Origin: Enoplosus armatus
Lineage: Eukaryota; Chordata; Actinopteri; Centrarchiformes; Enoplosidae
DNA: 64,000 nt
Reading direction: 5' to 3'
Assembly: GCF_043641665.1 (NCBI RefSeq)
Contig: NC_092203.1
Coordinates: 11,353,873-11,417,872, forward strand
Positions 13,209 through 24,500 of the stretch are shown in pieces (positions within the stretch are counted from its first letter, which is position 1; the number at the start of each line of letters is the position of its first letter). The notes beneath the pieces were generated by a model. It was not told the DNA's origin. It was given only the letters and a program-made list of their open reading frames with translations, and did not search any database. A program made the position numbers and the translations under genes.

Positions 13209-14777
13209 CATCAGTCCATCCAGTGTGTGATTCTCCCTTTGAAGCGTCCCGGTAACATTTTTCCCAGACAAGTTTTATTTCAGTTTGGACTTTGGTCTGG
13301 AGGCGGCCTCATCGCAGCCCGGTGGAATTTGCCACAAGTAAGAAGACTTTGATCCACTACAGCATTCTTCTTCTTCTTCTTCCTCTTCTTCTTCATCTTC
13401 TTCAGTCTCAGACTGTCCGCTCACCCTCTCAGTCCAAGGATGTGATCACCAAAAAGCAGAAAACAGAGCCGCCACTGTGACCCTGATGTAACTTTCCATG
13501 AGTCTCCGTACCTGAGCTGGACTGTTTCCACCACCTAAAGAAAGATTCTTTCCTGGTTTGTCCTTTTAGACAAACAACATCAACAAACACACTGGTTTCC
13601 TCTCTGAAAACCACCAAATGATGCAACTGAGGAGCCAAACAAACTGTGAATTGTACTGCGGTGTTTTCCTGTAAAGTGACCAATGGAGGAAAAGTTTTTG
13701 TTCACCTTTAAAAATTCCTTGACCTTCACATGAAATCAGGTTTGACATTTCTGAAACAATAAGTCTCTTTTCCAGAGAAGCTTGAAGAACAAAAGGGCGT
13801 CAGAAGTTCAGCTAATTTTAGTTTTAATTTTTATGGAGAAATCTCACAATAGATTTTTTTAAACGCACATAATATATTATTATTTTAATATTTTCCGTAT
13901 AAAAGTCATGTGGATGAAAGCTGCTACATTAGCTGTCTGGAGTCATGACAGAATAGTTTTACAACAGTTTATGGGACTGTCTCTCGCTACCTTGTAGTGA
14001 GTTTAACGGTGGCATGTACACGATGGACACTGATGTGAGCTCTGTTTGTGTTTGTTTGTCATCTCTGGTTACCGCAGGTGAAGCCACAGGAGTCGACTGA
14101 GATTTCAGGCACTTCAGGCACCAATCTTAATCATTTTCATCGCTGACAGCTGACCATGCAGAGCATTGCATTGTGGGATTGTTAGCATAAAGTACTTTAT
14201 ATTTTAGTCGTCTTACGTAATTCATAACCCGATTAACAGAAAATATAATAATGCTGCAGCTCTAAAGATCTGAAAATGACCAAAAACTGGAGACTTGAGA
14301 CTAAACTAAATGAAAACTACAACAAAGACTGTCATCGAACAAAAACTGAACTGCAAATGAAATAAAGGTGTAAAAACAGACAAACAGGGAGCACATAGAC
14401 ACCCCTTGAAAATTCCACATGTGGATCTGAAATGCCCAGTCAGTCAATCAGACAGACAGACAGACAGACTCTGAGTAGAGTCGGGGTTCAACAAAGTCAG
14501 AGATGAGAAATTCCCCACCTGAATACAGTAAACACACTTCCACACACAAAATGTAAAAACTCCCCTCGCCTCGTCCTGATTGGCTGACAGTAACACACAG
14601 CGACTTGAAAGCGTGTCATGGCGGCTCGTGTTTCAGGCGGAGAGAGCACCGGCTGTTCCAGCGGCCGCAGTGTTTTATCATGTGGTTCCTGCCGCGCTCG
14701 CCACAGCTGGTTAACGATCAGGGACGGAGCGGAGAGGACGGTAAAAACAGGCCCAAACAACAGGCTGCAAGGACTGT

Positions 14778-14815
<38 letters not shown>

Positions 14816-16082
14816 TGTGTCGCTGACCTCTCACCTTTGACATGAAGTCCTCTCTGTAGCTTTGCTCCTCAAAAACGTCCGTCTGCAGCCGCTCTGGGTT
14901 CAAACACACACACATTTGAATTATGAACATGTTATAAAACATTAACCCTCTTCACTGTCTGCCACACGACAGTTAAACCTTCACGAGAACCATGTGGGTC
15001 ACCTGGTGGTCAGGACCCCCCATGAGGTCCCATGACAAATCTGAGGGGTCACAAGTTGATTAAATAACTTTCACCTGTTTAGGTCTGTTAAAAAACTGCT
15101 GAAAACATTTGTCATTTTAAACGATGAGCATCCGTTGATATGTTTTTAACCTTTTGTTAACTATGTCATGTTACTGTATGTGTGTGTGTGTGTACCTCTG
15201 CTGAGTGTGGCTCCGTTCTCTCTGTAGTCCTGGATCTCTGCGTCCTTCCTCGCCAGCAGACCTCCGAGCTGCTCCACTTGCCGCTGCAGCAGGTGGCTCA
15301 TTGCCAGCAGGGGGCGCACCAGCTGAACACACACCTGACAACACACACAAGATACTGTCAGAGGGAGGACAAGGGTTTTAACCGATCGTGTTTATATCTG
15401 GACTCACAGCGTCTTATCTGTTCTTAAAATCCACTTTTGGGATTTTGTTTTACACTGTTTGATTTGAAAATATGTCCCAAATTCACTTCAAATCAGAAGT
15501 CCTTTTATGGTTTAAATCAAAACAAAATATCACCAGTTCATAGCCTCATCCACTTGTCTACTAAAAAGTTCAAATCTGAAAAGTGGACCGTACCACAGTG
15601 ACGGGGGCGGGGGTGCAGTGAAACTCCCAGTAGAAGGGCATCCCTGCCAGCTCACTCTTCAGCTTCATGCTGATGTTGCCGTCCTCCTGTCGTGTCAGGG
15701 AAATCTGGGCTTTGCCGTCGGGTCGCCTGTCACTTCCTGACAGACAGGGCTGAACCACCTCACACAGGTGAGAGAAGAAAGCTTTGACTTGAGCTTGCAA
15801 ACGTCTGTTCAGCTCCTGGGATGAAGAAAACTGGGTTTATTTATCAAAAGAATGGCTTAATTGATTAATTAACCATTTACTCAGTGTTGCGTGTACCTTT
15901 GCTCTCTTCTGGATGGCTGCAGAGTCCATCCTCTCCTCCCACACACAATGCATGTCTGTCAACAGGACGTGGTACGCTGTTTCCCCAAACCAGCTCTTGG
16001 CTAGCAGCTGGCAGCTGCTGAAGCTAACAGGAAGCCAGGGCTGCTGCAGGAGGACCTCAGTCGGGGCTCCACTGGCCTCCAT
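5492..16082 (-). CDS. nhej1: Non-homologous end-joining factor 1 (XLF/Cernunnos), complete
   Basis: XLF bridges DNA ends with XRCC4-ligase IV and Ku in classical end joining in the nucleus. Seven coding exons with consistent phase: 15897-16082, 15594-15815, 15196-15334, 14835-14893, 6115-6292, 5901-6004 and 5492-5569, giving 321 residues (human 299). The ATG at 16082 ([10 protein letters not shown]) aligns with the human start; the frame is open upstream, but that is probably leader sequence. Family landmarks: AKELNRRL in the head domain, [21 protein letters not shown], the coiled-coil helix ending [15 protein letters not shown], then [11 protein letters not shown]. The last exon ends [10 protein letters not shown], the C-terminal Ku-binding basic/GLF motif. 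The 8.5-kb intron between 14835 and 6292 is far larger than the rest. The gene points toward ihh as in mammals and is head to head with rpgr. Confidence 0.95.
11873..11898. repeat. (CA)n microsatellite
   Basis: About 13 CA units in the large nhej1 intron. Confidence 0.9.
12056..12094. repeat. (CA)n microsatellite
   Basis: About 19 uninterrupted CA units, preceded by a short CTG run at 12035-12050. Confidence 0.92.
12204..12259. repeat. (TG)n microsatellite
   Basis: About 28 uninterrupted TG units, the longest dinucleotide array in the window. It lies 110 bases from the CA array at 12056-12094 and in the opposite sense, so the pair could form a hairpin. Confidence 0.95.
12718..12885 (+). repeat. 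Dispersed teleost repeat (GTTAGCTTAGCTTAGCATAA type)
   Basis: Contains the block GTTAGCTTAGCTTAGCATAA followed by AAGACTGGAAACAGGGGGAA and AGCTAGCCTG, preceded by TTTTGGGAAATA and ATACCACTTTCATGTCTGTG. I recognise this order of words as a high-copy repeat of spiny-rayed fish genomes. It is one of the better pointers to a percomorph. The class (SINE-like or DNA element) is not resolved by eye. Confidence 0.6.
13179..13208. repeat. (CA)n microsatellite
   Basis: About 15 CA units in the large nhej1 intron. Confidence 0.9.
14779..14813. repeat. (TG)n microsatellite beside the nhej1 exon 4 donor
   Basis: About 17 TG units. On the minus strand it reads as a CA repeat starting about 22 bases into the intron after the exon ending at 14835. 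Confidence 0.9.
15178..15194. repeat. Short (TG)n touching the nhej1 exon 3 donor
   Basis: On the minus strand the donor itself runs straight into the repeat (GAG then GTACACACACAC), so the exon 3 5' splice site is part of a CA tract. Confidence 0.8.
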
Positions 16083-18270
16083 CACGGCCCAGAAACAAGA
16101 TACCAAACAGACTAAACAGAAAGGAGAGATTAAAGGTTTTGATAAAAAGTCTGTGAACATAAAAACGGAAGAAAAGAAGTCAACTACTCCCAAGGTGCAT
16201 TTCAGTAAAAAACATCCAATCACAGAGCAATATAGATGATCCTGTACTGCAATTCAATTCTAAGACAAATTTTTTTTTACTCCTGCTTATTCATGCTATA
16301 TGTTATACTACGAATCACTCCAGCTGGCATCCCCAGTGGAGCCCACAGATCCCACACTGATATTTTCACCCATTTGGCAGTTCTACATTGTGGGTCAAAA
16401 CAGGTAGAAGCTCCTGAATGTTGAAGGATGGTTCCTGGAAGTGGATACCAATGACACACCCCAAAAACGGTGTAATTTTCTTTTTTATCAAACCTGTTTT
16501 CTTCATCACTCACCTCCAAGGAATGCGCCCCCAAAGCCTGGACTGAGATCTGTTAAAGCCGCGTTACAGACGCCGTCCCAGCCACATAATCACCACCTTG
16601 CAGGAGGGAGACCGCAGTGGCAGCTCCTGCGGGTTACCGGCTCCTCTCTTCTGACCTGTAATGGGGCTGTTTTCGGGGAATAAAACGAGGTATTTCTCGT
16701 CAGTCGCCATTTGAAACGCCGTGCACATTTCAGAGGTTGACTCATGCCAATTTGGAAATCGCAAAAATACCAAATCAGTAACTTTATGACTACAATATAC
16801 AGCCATACACAGCTGAACACGGATGCCAGCGGTTAGAGGGTATCAGGAGAGGATGTAGACCTGACACGCTCCGTTCTCGCCTGTAAGCGAAGAACGTCAC
16901 ACCAAACTCCATTGATAAATATCTGAATTTAAAATTCCCTTCCTTCTCAGCACGTGTCCGAGTTACCGTATTATTTTAAACCGTGTCTACCTCGACAGAA
17001 GCTATTTTTGTAATTCGGCGACCATCTATCCAGTACAATAAGCAATACGTATTGCAAAATGCCTACTTTTTAAATGATACATGTAATCCACTGGGTAAAC
17101 TGTGGTGGGCGGAGGCAGGGAAAACAGCCGAAAAAGGACACAGTCCGGGTATTGGTTGATATGTCTTCTGTATTCAAAAGTTGGTAAACTCACACCAAAC
17201 GCAATTTACAAATCTCTGAATTATAAAGCTCCCTTACTAATAACAAAATATAGTTATGTGATAACGTTAGCTTACCAAGCTAAACCATGATGTCATTTGT
17301 AGAAGCTATTCGTCAACTATACGACTATATCGCTAACGCAAATACGACCACTGTCAGTTATAAATTGCCAGTTTTGCCAGCTAATTCAAGGCAAAAGACG
17401 GTGAGAAGGGAAGTTAGCGGGCTAACTGCTTCTTTTTCTGTCGTTGTGGACTTTGTCTAATATAATTATATGTTCAAGCTTATAACAAACCTGGAGACAT
17501 TTTCAAATTAAGAAAACAAGAGAATTAGTACATTAAAACTACCAACGTTAGCAACAAGCGATGCTGCTTCTCTGCCGGTTCCTGTTGACAGTTAAGGATT
17601 CCTACACCGACGGACAACAGCGTATTTCAAAGGTTCCGCTTATTATAGTAATAATCATAATAATAACAATAATACAAATATGAGTAACTATAGTAATAGT
17701 AATAATCGTCATAATCAGTTCTGTTCTGTGTAACTGAGTGTTTTGGGTTTTCAAAATTAAAGCTTCTGGTAAAACATTCAAAAGCTTTGTTTTTGTCTCA
17801 TTAAATACTACTTTTATACCTTTATAGTCATTTTAGACGTAGTGAATCTGATTAAGATTAATACCATTAATACCATGAGTCAGTATTAACAGGAATCAAA
17901 CTGGTATTTTTAAAAATCATAACAACTTATACTACTTGGGTAATATCTATGTGATGGGAAATCAAGACTCCAACAGACAAGTCTAAAATCGATTAGTTAC
18001 ACTATATGTAATGTCTGACATGATTTGTGTATTATATATTTTTCAATATATAATACGAATGTGACAACCAGTGATGCCAGAATAAGACATCAAACATTTT
18101 AAATCAACAATTGGATATTTGCTAAACAGAAAAAAATCCCCTCGCCTTTGGTAGATGGTTGATGGAAACTTCCTGCTCACATCTGTGCCTGTTGATAACA
18201 TTTGAATAGATTTGCTTTGAGAAAGTTAGTTCTGGATAATAATCCTGTTTTAATCAGGATGCTAAACCAT

Positions 18271-18332
18271 GTGAAGCACTTTGTAACTTTGTTTTGAAAA
18301 GTGCTGTATAAATGAAGTTTGATATTATTAAT
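18271..18332 (+). mobile_element. 3' tail of a teleost non-LTR retrotransposon-type repeat
   Basis: Reads GTGAAGCACTTTGTAACTTT, then GAAAAGTGCTGTATAAATGA and AGTTTGAT. This order (AAGCACTTTG, then GTGCTATAAATAAA-like, then TTTGATT) is the usual 3' end of abundant teleost LINE-type repeats. No reverse-transcriptase sequence precedes it, so it is a 5'-truncated copy. Confidence 0.45.
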
Positions 18333-18473
18333 TTACAATGAAAAACGATGAGAAGTGATTTATTTCTGCTGATCACAAAAATTAAAAACATCTGCAATAC
18401 GAATATATAGAAATACGATGCAGACTTCAGCGGTGAGACGCCAGCGTCAAACCGGACATCCTGGCCCTTTAAC

Positions 18474-18506
18474 GGTCACGTGGTCAGCGTCGTAGCCAAG
18501 GAGAAG
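18474..18506 (+). promoter_or_regulatory. rpgr: Candidate rpgr promoter elements (CACGTG E-box, X-box half-site)
   Basis: About 100 bases before the rpgr ATG lies GGTCACGTGGTCAGCG, containing the palindromic CACGTG E-box, followed by CGTAGCCAAGGAGAAG. GTAGCC matches one half of the RFX X-box found at ciliary gene promoters; the second half is poor. Binding is inference. Confidence 0.35.
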
Positions 18507-18597
18507 TTTTGTTTACTTCCGAGTTGTCGGAATCGAAAACAAGAGGGGCACCAACACGCCCACGACACCGAGCAAAGCGGATTAAAGTCCCGCAGAG

Positions 18598-21500
18598 ATG
18601 GCAGGGGAGGCTGAGGACGACATACCAGGTAAATAACGATAATTATGTCATCATTCTACACTCCCGCCGTTTTATAATTGAGTATTTTACTTTTAAAATG
18701 TTAGCTAGCCATTTCATCCAGCTAGTCAGCGGTCTTTAGCTTCTGCCTTAGCTCGCAGGCTAACGGAAAACAAACCCTTTTCATTCACTTTCTCCGCTCT
18801 AAACTGTCAGTTAGTTATGTATTCCATTTGTTTAATCCTCATGACTGGCTTACTACTTTACTTTACTTGCTGTTTACATTTTTCTTTCCCCTTTTCCTTT
18901 ATAGTGAAGTACGTAAAAAGTTCGTTTTGAAACGTGCTCTGTAATTAAATATTAATACGCTTTCTGTCGGTTGATGATGTATTACTATCATAATTTCAGA
19001 AGCTAATGTTCGGTTTGTTTCATTGTCATAACGTCATTTACATACAGGTTAGCACTGCAACTTTGAGGTACTTGTACCAATGATTATTTCCATGTTATGC
19101 TACTTTATACATTTCAGTGACAGCTGTTGTATTTTTACTCCATTACATTAATCTGACAGTTATATTTCACAAAGATGTGAAAAGAAAATGTGTTATTAAC
19201 GTATAAAATATGATGCATTTTGAAAGGTTAAGCTACCCAACTGCAAAATATTGAAATATAATTAAATGCATAAAAATGATTCTTACACTTGAATGCATCA
19301 GTAATAATAGGGTTAGGGTTATTATTAATTGCTGCCTAATTAGTACATTCATTTTTCATTTTTAAGACCATTTTGCTGAGAATACTTTCAGACTTCTACT
19401 CAACCTATCTCTACTCTACTAATTGAGTATTTTTACATTCAGGTACTGTTCCTTTTACTCAAGTAAAAGGTCTTAACACTTCTTCCACTTCTCCAGATAT
19501 CATGAGAGTTCTCCCAGCTGGACTTTATGAATATTATCCACCGCGCCAGGTTACAGTACAGTTTTAGACCTTAAATGTAACCACACAAGCTGTGGGAAGA
19601 ATGATTGCCGTGAGTTACCAGAGCTCAACGTGAATGTAATCCATGTTCTGTTTTCTTCTTTACTTGTTTGTGTCAGAATCAGGAGCAGTTTTCACTTTTG
19701 GAAAGAGCAAATTCGCAGACAACGTCCCCAGTAAATTCTGGCTTAAAAATGACGTCCCCTTAAAAATAGCCTGTGGGGACGAGCATACCGCCTTAATAAC
19801 AGGTAAGAGCCATTTTTAAAGTATCTATCTGTATTGAAAAATGTTTTTTATAGTAGTACAGTCCCCAGCAGGAAATTTTATTTTGCTTACTATGAAACCA
19901 ATTTCTTTTGCATAATACCCACTTCAAACAAAATCTTCCAGCTCAAGCACCAAAGAAATCAACCACTTCTGTCTGTGTCTCCACAGAAAATGGGAAACTC
20001 TTCATGTTTGGCAGCAACAACTGGGGCCAGCTCGGTCTGGGATCCAAAGTGACGGTGAACAAGCCTACTTGTGTCAAAGGTTGGTCTTTAAATAGCTCTC
20101 CATTCCTTATTTTATTCCAAAAAGAGAGAGTATTGTGTTTAAGGGCTGCCACTTACAGCTGCCTTCAGCCTGCTCCGGGGGAAGTGAAGAGGGAGTCCCT
20201 CAGAGGAGGAGACGCCTCCTTCAGCCTGGACAGGAAACTATTTCAGGGCCAGTAGCTGGTTTAAAAAAAAGTTGGATATGTACTAAACAGAAATAATCTG
20301 CAAAGTAAATATAGTTCCCTAGGTAACAAATAGTGCCTGGTTTCTTTTTATCACTGTGGAAACCTTTTATATGACATTACAAGTGGAAGCCCAGAGATTT
20401 GTTACCTTCATAATCCCAATCTGGAGGGTCCATAATCTGGTCTAATCTAGAGGGACAGAGACAGACTGGGAGACAGATTTCTGCGCACTACTGGTGATAT
20501 AAGATAATACAGAGTTAAGGAAGATTTGTTTGTGTATCAGTTTGTTTTAGATCTTTTTTGGTTTCATTTTGTAAAATATGTTAAAGGATGAATATAGTCA
20601 GGAGATGATTTCAGAAAAGGTCGTCACATTTTTACACTTGAGCATTAAAATTCATTCTCAACCTTGGAAACCGTAGTAAAACTGACAGATGGACCAAAAT
20701 ATAACAAAACAAATGAATTCCAATTTGAGGCTACTTCCAAGATTTTTCCAGGGCTTTCGACTGTGACATACGGCTTTCATCCGCGGCTGGTGTTTGTTTC
20801 GTTTTTTCATGCTCTTGACTTTAAGCCAAAATGGGCGAGAAGTCCTAAAACTGCTGAATGAGACCAGGACAGCGAACGCCCTCCTCTGATGAAGACCGTG
20901 CGTATGATTGAAAGTTCCAGAAAAAGATAGTAACTGAACCTTAAGTTCAGTTATTTTTCTCAAGTTTCTGTCTCCAAGTTCAAGAAGAAACTGAAAGTAT
21001 TCATAGCTTTGTAACAGTAAATGCAGATTTGTTTATTGAACATTTCTTGTGTATAATTCCAGCTCTTAAATCAGAGAAAGTTCAGTTTGTGGCCTGTGGA
21101 AGAAACCACACTCTCATCTGCACAGGTCGGTATCTGAGTCTGACGGACTACATTTAAAATGACTCTTAAACACGCTCGCGTTGGAAAAGTCACGTTTGTT
21201 TCCTTGTTTGTAGCTCAGGGAAAAGTGTTCGCCTCAGGGGGGAACAGTGAGGGTCAGCTGGGGCTCGGTGACTGTGACGAGAGGACGGCCTTCCAGAGGA
21301 TCACTTTCTTTGATTCTCGTGGACCAATCAAAATGCTCGCTGCCGGTTCAAACACCTCCGCTGCGCTCACAGGTGACACTCAGATACTAATACAACTGCC
21401 TTTCTTCCTCTTTTCAGTTGAGCATCACAGCAGCTCGTGAGCTTTGATCCATTTTAAATAGATATATATTTGGTCAGTAAATTAGATTTTCATCATCATT

Positions 21501-24500
21501 TGTTTTTTCAAAACATTATCTAAAGTTACATTTATAAAATTTAAAATGTTACTGTTTACATTTGTACTTTAAATTGAGGATGTTATTGTAAAATTGTAGT
21601 CCAGCTTTTTCCTACTTCAAGTCCTTGATTAACAAAATGTTACTGTTACACACCCTGTATGTTTTATAGTGTGAAAAGACAAGACAGTGCTCTGCATGAG
21701 GCGCAGAAATGCATTAGAACAGATACGACAAGCGTTTCTCATTTCTATTTGAAGGTGTTGTAGTGCTGCATTACGAGATGAATTGAGTTTTCTCCCTTGA
21801 GTAGATCTGTCGCGTCTTGGAAATGACCTCTTTACTTCCTGCCGTCACAGAGAGCGGTAAACTGTTCATGTGGGGCGACAACACGGAGGGTCAGATCGGT
21901 TTGGGGAAGGAGAGCCACGCCTCGTCGCCACAGGAAGTCAGCGTGGGACGACCGATCAGCTGGGTGTCCAGTGGATACTACCACTCTGCCTTAGTGACAG
22001 GTGAGCACCAGCATCTGTCACTACTTTACTTTAAAATGAACCGGTTTTATAGAAAATTTAAAGTGAAGAGGAGGAAATCTGAACCAGCTCCCTTTTCTAG
22101 ACTTCAAGTTTTATTCATGGTGTGAAACAGTGGTTTCCTCTGTGTCTCAGTTGACGGAGCTCTGTACACGTTTGGTGAGCGTGACAGCGGTAAACTGGGT
22201 CTGGGCACCGACCAGCTGCCCCGACACCGAGTCCCTCAGCTGGTGAAGAGCATCAAGGAGCCGGTGACACAGGTGGCCTGCGGCGGTGGACACACGGTGG
22301 CACTCACAGGTAGTGAAGTATGGTGTGTGGCGAAAATGATCATTCTGATTATTTTGGTGAATATTCTCAGTACGTATTGGGCAATAAACTCTGTCGCAGG
22401 TCCATTTCTGCATATTAAAGTTATTGATAAAATATGGCTCTGGCTTTGTGGCCATTGAAGTAAGCTCAGACATGATGAATTAAACCACGTGTTTACCTTT
22501 TATTAAGACTTGTATTAATGTGTTTCTTGTCTTTCAGAGGATGACGTGTACACGTTCGGTCTCGGTCAGTTTGGGCAGCTCGGACACGGGACGTTCATCT
22601 TCGAGTCGCGGCTGCCGAGGCCTGTAGAGCACTTCAAGAAGGGACGAGTCTGTCAGGTGGCCTGTGGAGAAAACCACACCGCCGTCATCACAGGTGAACA
22701 CTGCGTCTGAGTCCTCGCTGGTTTCATGAAAGTAGCTCTCTTCAAACTCAAATGTCGGTGTTCTGTTTCTCTTGGAGACGGCGGTTTGCTGTACACGTTT
22801 GGAGACGGCAGACATGGAAAGCTGGGCCTGGGAGAAGAAAACTTCACCAACCAGTTTAAACCAACTCTGTGTCCGCGCTTCCTCAAGTACAACGTTCAGG
22901 CAGTACGTGTTTGACATGGACACACAATTTATTTATTTATTATACTTTTTTATTTTGATATCTGTTCTATTTGTAATTTAGATTTTTTATTGATTTGTTT
23001 GCAGTTTCTTTTCTTTTTATTATTATTGACGAAGTAAATGTTTGATGTTGTGAGTAATACATTCATATTAATAGTAATCGTGTCAGATTCTGTGAATGAT
23101 GGGTAACAGAAGTGGACGATGTCTTCGAGCAGGCTACGTGCGGCGGCTGTCACATGGTGGTGTTGGCTCGGCCGAGGGATCAGAGCTGCGGTGATGTGAC
23201 TCTGGAGGAAGACGACGTGACAGAAGATTATCTGGAGAAGCCGTACGTGGAGCTGCTGGGGGACACGGCCGACTCCTCCACCCTGCAGAGGAGCCTCTCT
23301 GCTCGGGTTCGCAGGAGGGAGAGGGTGGGTACGGAGCACGGAGGTGGGGGTCATCCACAGATAAAACAATCACAAAACAGATAAGCTGATAGTGTACAAG
23401 ACTCCCATTTAATGCAGCTGTAAAGCCGCTTTCTTCTATTATTATTTGGACTGATGTGAGCTACTAGTTGGACATACTGTGCAGCTGTTATTGGCTTATA
23501 TCATATTTGAATTGGCTAACATCTTTAAAGGCAGCCAGGAAATACTTTTTTGGAAAGAAAAGCAAATTTTGGACAACACCATGTGACTCCTGGCTAATGA
23601 AACGCTCCCCACAGGAGAGATCTCCGGACCAGTTCGGCGTCATGTTCCGCACGCTGCCCGCCATGATGCCCGGCTACCTCCACCCGCCGCTGCCCGTCTC
23701 CAGCCAGACCATCCCGCCCAGACTGCCTCCACCTGAGCTGACCCACAGAAAGGTGCTCAACGGCACTCACCAACACAGGAGCGCAGGGTCAATCCAGCAG
23801 GGTACCTACCTCACCTCCACCTCCTCCTCCGAATCCTCCCTCTTGTGTTTCCTCCAGGGTCAGACCAAGAGTATAGACATATTCATTTCTAGCAAAACTC
23901 CAGTTAAATCTATGAAGGATTACGTTTCACGTTGTCTTTCTTTCTGTTTAAGCAGACCTGATTAAAAAGGGACGTGGTCTTCCCGATCACCTTTGCTTTC
24001 TCTTCCTCCTTCTTAAAATATTTCATACCTGCAAATATTTAGGAACTTTTGTTGCATTCTTGTCTCATACTGATCATTTAGCATGTACACCAATATAATA
24101 CCGTCAGACAGACGATTTGAAGAAACTGGGTGGACAGGAAAACAAAAACGTTTGAATGAAACAGATGATAGATAATTAAAGAAAAAATAGAAATCAAATA
24201 ATGCACATGAAGCATTTGAAGAGGCAGAGTTAAAGATTTCAACACTTTCAGCTACTTTCAGATCTGCTGAACTGCTTTGGGAACTTAACAAAAGCCGCAA
24301 GACGAAAAGCTCTTAAATCCGGGCAAGTTCCCTTCATTACTGAAGGACAAACGGGTTTCTCTGACACCCTGGGACCAGAATGTTTTGTTATGTTTGTTGT
24401 TTTTGTAAAAGATAATCTGGTCTTAACATGCTGTCTTGTTTTCTACCTCGTCAGAGCAGAGCGGGGGCGAGACAGACAGCGTTGTGGAGAGCCTGACAGA

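Larger units (their letters stand above)
6293..14834. other. nhej1 large intron (noncoding; candidate ihh regulatory territory)
   Basis: An 8.5-kb intron between nhej1 coding exons 4 and 5. I see no exon of another gene in it. It holds several CA/TG microsatellites (11873-11898, 12056-12094, 12204-12259, 13179-13208, 14779-14813), a teleost dispersed repeat at 12718-12885, and GC-balanced stretches near 6740-6900 and 9895-10040 that contrast with AT-rich surroundings. In mammals the homologous Nhej1 introns carry a cluster of Ihh limb and growth-plate enhancers, so a similar role is possible here. Confidence 0.6.
16083..18597. other. nhej1-rpgr intergenic/5' leader region
   Basis: Head-to-head region between the two start codons. 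An acceptor-like TTTAG lies just upstream of the nhej1 ATG on the minus strand, so part of 16,100-17,600 may be 5' leader exon and intron of nhej1. A minus-strand frame at 16564-16806 has no recognisable domain. A dispersed-repeat tail lies at 18271-18332. The last 130 bases before the rpgr ATG are GC-richer and hold promoter-like sites. Confidence 0.5.
18629..21062. other. rpgr introns 1-3, with dispersed repeats
   Basis: Intron 1 (18629-19676) carries a repeat with TTTTACTCAAGTAAAAGG and TATTTTTACATTCAGGTACT near 19370-19495, and related AT-rich text from about 19060. Intron 3 (20080-21062) carries a hairpin-like repeat described separately. No exon of another gene is seen. Confidence 0.6.

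Noticed and set aside
15837..16223. Longer nhej1 N terminus from an upstream ATG
   Set aside because: The extra 47 residues read as hydrophobic leader text with an acceptor-like site inside, and XLF proteins start at the position of [10 protein letters not shown].
16564..16820. Minus-strand frames between nhej1 and rpgr
   Set aside because: They have no recognisable domain and no matching splice partners; at most they are part of the nhej1 leader.
19305..19322. Interstitial telomere repeat
   Set aside because: Only about two GGGTTA units; the CCCTAACCC at 53565-53577 is equally short. Expected by chance.
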